60,203 nucleotides of DNA from an uncultured Pseudomonadota bacterium (GTDB lineage: Bacteria > Myxococcota_A > UBA796 > JAFGLY01), in assembly GCA_937912125.1 (NCBI GenBank), contig CALDOK010000484.1, forward strand, positions 1-60,203, written 5' to 3'. A model generated the notes under the pieces. The model was not told the origin of the DNA and ran no database searches. It saw nothing but the letters and a program-made list of their open reading frames with translations. Each line of letters starts with the position of its first letter. Within the stretch, counting starts at the first letter, position 1. The translations under genes were made by a program, and so were the position numbers. Shown here one piece after another: positions 16,295 to 22,136 of this stretch.

Positions 16295-18124
16295 ATGGAT
16301 GCACGGGACCTCCAGCAGATCGATGCCTTCCTCACGGACCTGGGTCAGGCCTCGTTGCTCGAGTACTACGGCGTCACCGCCGACACGCCTTCCGACGAGG
16401 TCAAGGCGCGCATCAAGGCCAAGCGCTCGTGGGCCCAGGCCCAACAGGCCAACCCCAAGTTCCGCTTTCAGGCGCTGTGGCTGATCAAGAACAACAGCCT
16501 GGTGCAGCGCGTGCTCACCGCCGAGATGAAGGCCTACGTCGAAGCCGTGGCCGCTCGCGAGCGCGACCGCAAGCTGCAGATGCTCGATCTGTTCGTGCAG
16601 GGCAGCCTGGTGAGCGGGAAGCTGTCCAGCGAGTCCGAGGCGGCCATCCGCCGCCAGGCCTCCGAGATGGGGCTCACCGAGTCGGAGACCACCCGCTACC
16701 TCGAGGAGAAGGTCGGTCAGGACGATCAAGAAGATCTCTTCGAGCCAGCCAGGCCGGCGACCGCGCCCCCCGAAGCCGAGTCCGTCGATTACTACGAGCT
16801 GCTGCGCATCACACCCCAGGCCACCGCCGAGGAGGTCGAGGACGCCTACCGCGAGCGCTACCGCTGGGCCCGCACCCTCAAAGACCTCCAGCGAGCCAAC
16901 GAGATCTACCTCCAGCTGGAGCAGGCTTGGCGGATCCTGTCAGACATCACACGGCGCCGTGACTACGACGACCAGCGCCGCAAGCAGTCCCGCGCGGCCA
17001 GCGCGCCGCAGCAAGCACCCCAGGTGCCCTCCGCGCTGCGGGCCACCAGCACCGCCGCCAGCGAGCCCACGCCGTCTCCCAGCGGGGGAGCAGCCCTCGA
17101 CGACGATCTCGAGCGTGAGCCTCCCTCCGAGATCCGGCTCGGCAGGCCCCAGTGGGCCCAGGAAGCCCAGGGCTCCTCCGCCCCCGTGAGCCCGCCTCCC
17201 CAGTCCGCCCAGGCTCCCATGCCCAAGCAGCCTGCGCTCGAGCCACCCTCCACGCCCACTCCACCGCCGGACTTCCAGAGCCGCACCTTCCAGCCGGGCA
17301 CCCCAGAGGCACCGGCCAAGCCGAGCCATACACCGCAGCTCTCCGTCGAAGGCTCGGACCAGATCAGCCTGGGCCTGCTGTTCAAGCCCGTCGTCCGCAC
17401 CATCACAGTCCGGAACACAGGCAAGGGGCGCCTGCGCGGCAATGTGGCCAGCTCCCAGCCGTGGTTGCAGGTCACTCCGCGCACGCTGCACCTCAAGCAG
17501 GAGTCCCAGGTCGTCGAGCTCCGCGCCTTCCCCGGGCGCCTGCCCGGCCGCAGTGGGCGCGCACGGGTCACCATCTCCACCACCCACGGCGAGCGCTGGG
17601 CCACCAATGTCGACGCCTACAAGCGTCGCATCGGCAGGATCTTCGGCGGAGTCATCACGCTCCTGCTGTTGCTGCTGCTGGTGCTCTACCGCCACGGCTG
17701 CTTGGGCCCACAGCCCGAGGACCCCATCCACACCATCCTGCAGATCGAGGTCGACCCGCCCGGTGCCACCATCATGCTCAACGACAAGATGGCGGGCAAG
17801 GGTCCCGAGAAGCTCTTCTTCGACCCGGTCCAGCCCGGCGCCCCCCTCGAGCTCCGGGTGGAGCACGTCGACCGCGAGCCCTATGTCGAGAACATGGTGT
17901 TCGTGGACCACCAGCGCATCCGCCGCTCGGTCAAGCTCGTGAGCACTGGCCTGGGGCCGAGCTACGCCATCGACAGCGACACCGAGCGCAAGCTCACCAG
18001 CTCCAACGCGGCGCCCGCCCCTCCCCCTGCGCCCCCCCAGCCCACTCCGACCCTGCCGCCTGGAGAACCCCAACCCATCGTCGACGCCCCCAGCACCCAG
18101 GTTCCCACCGAGACGAGTCCATGA
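16295..18124 (+). CDS. Membrane protein with two HPD-less J-like domains and a PEGA-like domain
   Basis: A 609-residue protein. Residues 15-65 ('LLEYYGVTADTPSDEVKARI') and 163-235 ('YYELLRITPQATAEEVEDAY', 'RDYDDQRRK') have the helix pattern of J domains, but neither contains the HPD tripeptide that stimulates Hsp70 ATPase. A Pro-rich region (240-345) leads to a beta-sandwich-like domain (about 349-445), one transmembrane helix near 451-467 rich in Leu, and a PEGA-like domain (about 480-555, 'VDPPGATIMLND'). A Pro-rich tail ends it. The J-like part is expected in the cytoplasm and the PEGA-like part in the periplasm. The context suggests it anchors the Hsp70 module at the membrane. Confidence 0.8.
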   Translation: MDARDLQQIDAFLTDLGQASLLEYYGVTADTPSDEVKARIKAKRSWAQAQQANPKFRFQALWLIKNNSLVQRVLTAEMKAYVEAVAARERDRKLQMLDLFVQGSLVSGKLSSESEAAIRRQASEMGLTESETTRYLEEKVGQDDQEDLFEPARPATAPPEAESVDYYELLRITPQATAEEVEDAYRERYRWARTLKDLQRANEIYLQLEQAWRILSDITRRRDYDDQRRKQSRAASAPQQAPQVPSALRATSTAASEPTPSPSGGAALDDDLEREPPSEIRLGRPQWAQEAQGSSAPVSPPPQSAQAPMPKQPALEPPSTPTPPPDFQSRTFQPGTPEAPAKPSHTPQLSVEGSDQISLGLLFKPVVRTITVRNTGKGRLRGNVASSQPWLQVTPRTLHLKQESQVVELRAFPGRLPGRSGRARVTISTTHGERWATNVDAYKRRIGRIFGGVITLLLLLLLVLYRHGCLGPQPEDPIHTILQIEVDPPGATIMLNDKMAGKGPEKLFFDPVQPGAPLELRVEHVDREPYVENMVFVDHQRIRRSVKLVSTGLGPSYAIDSDTERKLTSSNAAPAPPPAPPQPTPTLPPGEPQPIVDAPSTQVPTETSP

Positions 18125-18942
18125 GCGACTCGGCACAGACGGTCCTGGACCACCTCGAGCACGCGGATCTGGCGCTGCAGAGCGGCGACCCCGAGGCGGC
18201 CCTCGAGAGCTGCCTGCAGGCCCTGCTGCTGGAGCCGCGCAATGACGAGGCGCTGTTCTTGTTGGCCGAGGCACACCGAGAGCTGGGCGACATCGAGGGC
18301 GCCCTCGAGAGCTACCGGCGCTGCGTGCTCGCGCAGCCGCAGCGGGCCGACGCCTGGACTGCCCTGGGCACCATGCACCTCTTCCTGCTGCAGCTCGAAG
18401 AGGCGCGGCGAACGCTCAACCGCGCTATCCGCGAAGATCCGGGCAACCCCGAGGCATGGTACGCCCGCGCGCTGCTCCGTGAGCGCCGCGAGGACTGGGA
18501 AGGTGCAGACCGCGACATGGCCAGGGCCGCACGCCTCGATCCAACAACCTACCCCTTCCCTGTGCTCCTGACGGACGAAGACCTCGAGGCCGCCATCGAA
18601 GAGGTGCTCGGGACCCTCCACCCGACCCTGCGCGACTACCTGGCGAACGTGGCCATTCTGGTCGAGGAGGTTCCGAGCGAGGAGATCCTGCGGCAGTACG
18701 ACCCACCCCTCTCTCCTGGGGAGCTGCTGGGGTACTTCAGCGGGCACTCGCTGTTGGAGCGCTCCATCGAGGACCCCTGGTCCCACCTCCCCGCCGCCAT
18801 CCTGCTCTTCCGGCGGCCCCTCCAGCGCTACGCCCAGGACCGGGAGCAGCTGGTCAAGGAGCTGCGCACCACCATCTACCACGAGGTCGGCCACTTCCTG
18901 GGCCTCGAGGAAGACGACCTCGAGGATCGCGGCCTCGAATAG
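18121..18942 (+). CDS. TPR protein with zincin-like metallopeptidase domain
   Basis: A 273-residue fusion. Residues 5-140 hold about four tetratricopeptide repeats ('GDPEAALESCLQALLLEP', 'GDIEGALESYRRCVLAQP'). Residues 150-273 match the small zincin family of about 120 residues: 'LRDYLANVAILVEEVP', 'GELLGYFSG', and the zinc motif HExxHxxGxxxxD with His254, Glu255, His258, Gly261 and Asp266. The family is usually stand-alone, so the TPR fusion is notable. Its ATG overlaps the stop of the J-like gene (ATGA), so it belongs to the Hsp70 unit. A peptidase acting on chaperone clients is a guess. Confidence 0.88.
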   Translation: MSDSAQTVLDHLEHADLALQSGDPEAALESCLQALLLEPRNDEALFLLAEAHRELGDIEGALESYRRCVLAQPQRADAWTALGTMHLFLLQLEEARRTLNRAIREDPGNPEAWYARALLRERREDWEGADRDMARAARLDPTTYPFPVLLTDEDLEAAIEEVLGTLHPTLRDYLANVAILVEEVPSEEILRQYDPPLSPGELLGYFSGHSLLERSIEDPWSHLPAAILLFRRPLQRYAQDREQLVKELRTTIYHEVGHFLGLEEDDLEDRGLE

Positions 18943-18969
18943 GACCGCCGGGCTGCACCACGGCGGTCC
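18942..18969 (+). terminator. hairpin at end of the Hsp70 unit
   Basis: GGACCGCCG (18942-18950) and CGGCGGTCC (18961-18969) form a nine-pair stem with a ten-base loop, starting in the stop codon of the last gene. No U-run follows, so it may be a processing or weak termination site. Confidence 0.45.
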
Positions 18970-19024
18970 AGGGCCATCCCACAGAGCAGGCCGCGCACGA
19001 GGCCCAACAGCCAGCCTGAAGGAT

Positions 19025-19051
19025 CGAGAGCCGGCGAAACGCCGGCTCTCG
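19025..19051. terminator. bidirectional hairpin between Hsp70 unit and tRNA-Ala
   Basis: Perfect 12-pair stem CGAGAGCCGGCG / CGCCGGCTCTCG with an AAA loop. It lies between the plus-strand Hsp70 unit and the minus-strand tRNA-Ala, five bases past the tRNA 3' end, so it can end both transcripts. There is no strong U-tract on either side. Confidence 0.6.
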
Positions 19052-19056
19052 AAGAA

Positions 19057-19132
19057 TGGTGGAGCAGAAGGGACTCGAACCCTCGACCCCAGCGTTGCGA
19101 ACGCTGTGCTCTCCCAGCTGAGCTACTGCCCC
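19057..19132 (-). tRNA. tRNA-Ala (anticodon CGC)
   Basis: 76 nt on the minus strand. Acceptor GGGGCAG pairs with CTGCTCC, which includes the G3:U70 wobble pair that identifies tRNA-Ala. Anticodon stem CAGCG/CGCTG, loop TTCGCAA, anticodon CGC. Discriminator A and CCA are encoded. Confidence 0.96.
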
Positions 19133-19143
19133 AGAGGCATCGC

Positions 19144-19172
19144 CAGATAACCGTGGCTCATAGGGGCGTCAA
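19144..19172 (-). promoter_or_regulatory. candidate promoter for tRNA-Ala
   Basis: Minus strand TTGACG (19172-19167), 17-base spacer, TATCTG (19149-19144), 11 bases before the mature tRNA 5' end. It fits in the 43 bases after the preceding gene, so the tRNA has its own promoter. Confidence 0.55.
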
Positions 19173-19175
19173 CGC

Positions 19176-20783
19176 TCAGCGCGCGCTGGGTGCAGGTGGA
19201 GGCCACGGGTCCACCCGGTACCAGATCCAACCATACTCGTCTTCGCGATCCAGCTCCTCGAGGATGACGGACCCCAGGCGCTGGCTTCCCCCTCCCGCCA
19301 GCCACGGCGCCACGACCGGAGCCTGAGTCCACTCCTCGCGGAACCACAGCACGTAGCGGACCTCCTGGTCCTCCAGCCACGCCCCCAGCTCCGCCCGCCC
19401 AGCGGGCACCGGGATGTCCATCCACGTCCACAGGCTGCGCGGGTGCACCACGCGGCCCAGCCAGCAGGCTGGGATATTGTCCAGGATCATAGTGGCGGAC
19501 TCGGGGATCTCCGCCTCGATGCGCTGCGCCAGGAGCAGCTGCGGCTTGTACAGCTGCTCGGAGACCGCGATCTGACGGCGGGTCTCGTCCAGCTGCTGCA
19601 GCCAGGCGCTGCCCAGGCCCACGAGCAGCAGGGCCCCCAGTGCGAGTGCAGGCAGGCGGCCCCTGAGACGGGCCAGCGCACCAGCGACGCCGACAGCAGC
19701 GGCGATGCCCCAGAAGGGGACCAGCGGCAGCAGCCACTTCCAGTACAGGTTGTGGCCGGGCTCGTGCTGGCCCGTGAAGCCGATGGCCAGCCAGAAGCCG
19801 GTGATGAGCACCAGCACCAGCGCCAGGCTGCGTCGGGCTCCGTGCCCACTCGCGACCAGCCCGGGCAGCGCGGCTAGCCCAGCGATGGGCAAGACGAAGC
19901 CCAGGTGCGTCGGCAACACACGCAGCCCCAGCGCCATGGACACGCGGGCGCCGTTGGCCATCCACTCCAGCCAGCCACCAGCCTCCTCCCCCAGCCCGGT
20001 CTCGAGGTTGACGGTCACCGAGTGCTCCCAGAAGCGCCAGATGCCGTGCATGAAGTGGCAGTAGGTGGACCACAGGGCGACGCCCAGCAGCAGCGGCAGC
20101 AGCACCGCGATGGCGCGCCGTGGCCGGGGTGTCCGCCCCGAGGCATGCACCACCAGCACCGGGCCCATGATCACCAGCGCGTCGAAGCGCACCAGAAACG
20201 CCAGCACGGTGAGCGCCGAAGCTGCGACCAGCCGCTCACGGCCCAAGGCCGCCAGGCTCCCCAGCAGCAAGGCTGCGTACAGAGGCTCCCGCAGCGCCGA
20301 GGTGCTGTACAGGGCGAGCTCGGGCTGAAATACCACGAGCAGGCCCGCCAGCCACGCGGCCTCCCTGCCCGCGAGCCGCCACGCGATCAGCACCACCAGC
20401 ACGATGGCCGCCATCCCGGAGACGAGGCTCACTAGGTGCGTGGCCAGGACCGTATCGCCCACCACCGCCAGCACCAAGGCGCTCAGCCCGTAGTACAGCG
20501 GCAGGTGGTTCATGTCGTACTGGGTGAAGCCGGACTCGAGCACGCCGCGGGCCATGGCCAGGTTGCCGTAGTCGCTCTCTTCCCAGCCATAGTAGCGAGG
20601 CATCAACCAGAGCCGCCAGGCCAGCCCCAGCAGGCAGAGCGCGCCGACAGCGGAGGCCCAGCCTGGCAGCCGGCGGCGCTGAGACGCGGGGCTGGCCTGC
20701 GGGCTGCTCACGGCGCCCACCCTGGAACCGGACGCGGCACGGAGCGCCCGCGGGCTGGGCTTGATAGGCGAAGAGGCGCGCAC
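19176..20783 (-). CDS. Polytopic membrane protein, GT-C/PMT-type glycosyltransferase-like
   Basis: A 535-residue protein with about ten membrane helices in residues 45-390, then a soluble periplasmic region. Features of the GT-C/PMT_2 class are the early acidic loop after helix 1 ('YGWEESDYGNLAMARG'), 'YDMNHLPLYYGLSA', and 'ALYSTSALREPLYAALLLG'. Such enzymes move sugars from polyprenyl-phosphate donors to lipid or protein on the outer face. Substrate is unknown and there are no glycan genes alongside. The first ~20 residues are poor and the true start may be further in. It diverges from the hydrolase gene with only 20 bases between. Confidence 0.7.
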   Translation of the reverse strand: MRASSPIKPSPRALRAASGSRVGAVSSPQASPASQRRRLPGWASAVGALCLLGLAWRLWLMPRYYGWEESDYGNLAMARGVLESGFTQYDMNHLPLYYGLSALVLAVVGDTVLATHLVSLVSGMAAIVLVVLIAWRLAGREAAWLAGLLVVFQPELALYSTSALREPLYAALLLGSLAALGRERLVAASALTVLAFLVRFDALVIMGPVLVVHASGRTPRPRRAIAVLLPLLLGVALWSTYCHFMHGIWRFWEHSVTVNLETGLGEEAGGWLEWMANGARVSMALGLRVLPTHLGFVLPIAGLAALPGLVASGHGARRSLALVLVLITGFWLAIGFTGQHEPGHNLYWKWLLPLVPFWGIAAAVGVAGALARLRGRLPALALGALLLVGLGSAWLQQLDETRRQIAVSEQLYKPQLLLAQRIEAEIPESATMILDNIPACWLGRVVHPRSLWTWMDIPVPAGRAELGAWLEDQEVRYVLWFREEWTQAPVVAPWLAGGGSQRLGSVILEELDREDEYGWIWYRVDPWPPPAPSAR

Positions 20784-20803
20784 GACGCGGTGGAGGCGGC
20801 GCC

Positions 20804-21760
20804 ATGACCATCCGGAGCGGCTTCTTCCAGAGCGAGGATGGGCTGGCTATTCACTGGCGCTCGGCGGGCGAGGGCCCGCCCCTGGTGTGCAACAATGGTG
20901 TGGGCGTGTCCGTGGGCTGGTGGCGCAGCTTCGTGGACAGCTTCGCCCCACGCCACCAGGTGGTCGTGTGGGACTACCCGGGCCACGGCCTGTCGCAGGC
21001 ACCACGTGACCCGAGCGTGACGGATCTGAGCGTCCCTCGCCTGGCCCGGGATCTGCAGCGGGTGATGCAGGCCAGCGGCGCCCACCGGCCGGTGCTGGTG
21101 GGCCACTCCCTGGGCTGCCAGGTGATCTTCGAACACCACCGCCTGTACCCCGAGGCGGCCCGCGCCCTGATCCCCATGCTGGGCAGCGCCGGCAGCACCC
21201 TCTCCACCTTCATGAACCAACCGGGCACCAGCGCGCTGATGCGACGCACCCGCGGGGTGGTGCGGGGCACGTCCTGGGTCAGCCGCTGGCTGCCTCAGCT
21301 GGCGTTCCACGGCCCACTGCCGCCGCGGATAGCCCGGCGTCTGGCGCTGGTGAATCGTCATACCATCTCCAGGGTGGACTTCCAGAGCTACCTGAAGCAC
21401 CTGGGCGATATCAACTGGCACGTCTTCGTCGAGACCGCCGTGGCTGCGGACGAGCACGACGCCTGGGACACCCTGCCGAGAATCCAGGTGCCCGTGCTGG
21501 TGGTGGCGGCGGAGCGCGACCTGTTCACGCCCCTGCACCTGTCGCGGCGCATGGCGCGGATTCTGCCCAACAGCGAGCTGTTGGTGCTGGAGGGAGGCTC
21601 CCACGCGGCACCCCTGGAGCAGCCGGACCGCATCGAGGCTCGGGTGGACCGTTTCCTGAGGCTGCAGGTGTTCCCAGAGCTCGAGCTGCGCCCTATCCCT
21701 GGGCACGGGCAGCGAAGCGCTCGAGGGTCGCAGGCAGGCTCTGGCCCACCAGGGAGTTGA
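20804..21760 (+). CDS. Alpha/beta-hydrolase
   Basis: A 318-residue alpha/beta-hydrolase. The nucleophile elbow is 'LVGHSLGCQVIF' (Ser about 104), the acid is in 'AAERDLFTPLHL' and the base in 'EGGSHAAPLEQPDRI'. A cap region of about 90 residues sits between strands 6 and 7. GGAGG lies seven bases before the ATG. The last 68 bases overlap the 3' end of the convergent SRPBCC gene. Substrate is not predictable; esters of hydrophobic acids are common for this type. Confidence 0.88.
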   Translation: MTIRSGFFQSEDGLAIHWRSAGEGPPLVCNNGVGVSVGWWRSFVDSFAPRHQVVVWDYPGHGLSQAPRDPSVTDLSVPRLARDLQRVMQASGAHRPVLVGHSLGCQVIFEHHRLYPEAARALIPMLGSAGSTLSTFMNQPGTSALMRRTRGVVRGTSWVSRWLPQLAFHGPLPPRIARRLALVNRHTISRVDFQSYLKHLGDINWHVFVETAVAADEHDAWDTLPRIQVPVLVVAAERDLFTPLHLSRRMARILPNSELLVLEGGSHAAPLEQPDRIEARVDRFLRLQVFPELELRPIPGHGQRSARGSQAGSGPPGS

Positions 21761-22127
21761 CCAGCGCCTGGGGCACGAAGACCCCCAGCACCAGATCGAT
21801 GCTGTAGGTAGCGCGGGTGCGGGCAGGCGCGCCGTCGGTGGCAGGCACGAGCTCGAGATCCCAAGCACCGTCGTTGCTGGTGAAGAGCCCATCCAGCATG
21901 GTCCAGGACAGCCGCCGATCCCCGTCGCGCTCGAGGCGGAGCGTGTACTGGAACGGCCTGATGACGTGGGCGTGGAAACGCACCTCCCACACGTCCCCCC
22001 GGGTGGAGAGCAGCTCCACCTGACGGATCTCCGGGAGAAACGAGGGGTAGGACGCGAAGTCCGTCAACACGGCCATGACCTCACCGGGCGCTGCGTCCAT
22101 CACGATGTTCTGACGGGCACTGGGCAT
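21693..22127 (-). CDS. SRPBCC/Coq10-RatA-like lipid-binding protein
   Basis: A 144-residue START/SRPBCC-fold protein. 'IVMDAAPGEVMAVLTDFASYPSFLPEI' (broken here by residue 20 onward) is the opening helix-grip signature, followed by alternating strands and a C-terminal helix ('LVNSLVGQSLPATLERFAA'). The closest well-known relatives are Coq10 and RatA, which bind hydrophobic ligands or ribosomes; the name alone does not tell which. It lies nine bases after the RecG-like gene and ends inside the opposite hydrolase gene. Confidence 0.8.
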   Translation of the reverse strand: MPSARQNIVMDAAPGEVMAVLTDFASYPSFLPEIRQVELLSTRGDVWEVRFHAHVIRPFQYTLRLERDGDRRLSWTMLDGLFTSNDGAWDLELVPATDGAPARTRATYSIDLVLGVFVPQALVNSLVGQSLPATLERFAARAQG

Positions 22128-22136
22128 GGTGGGTCC

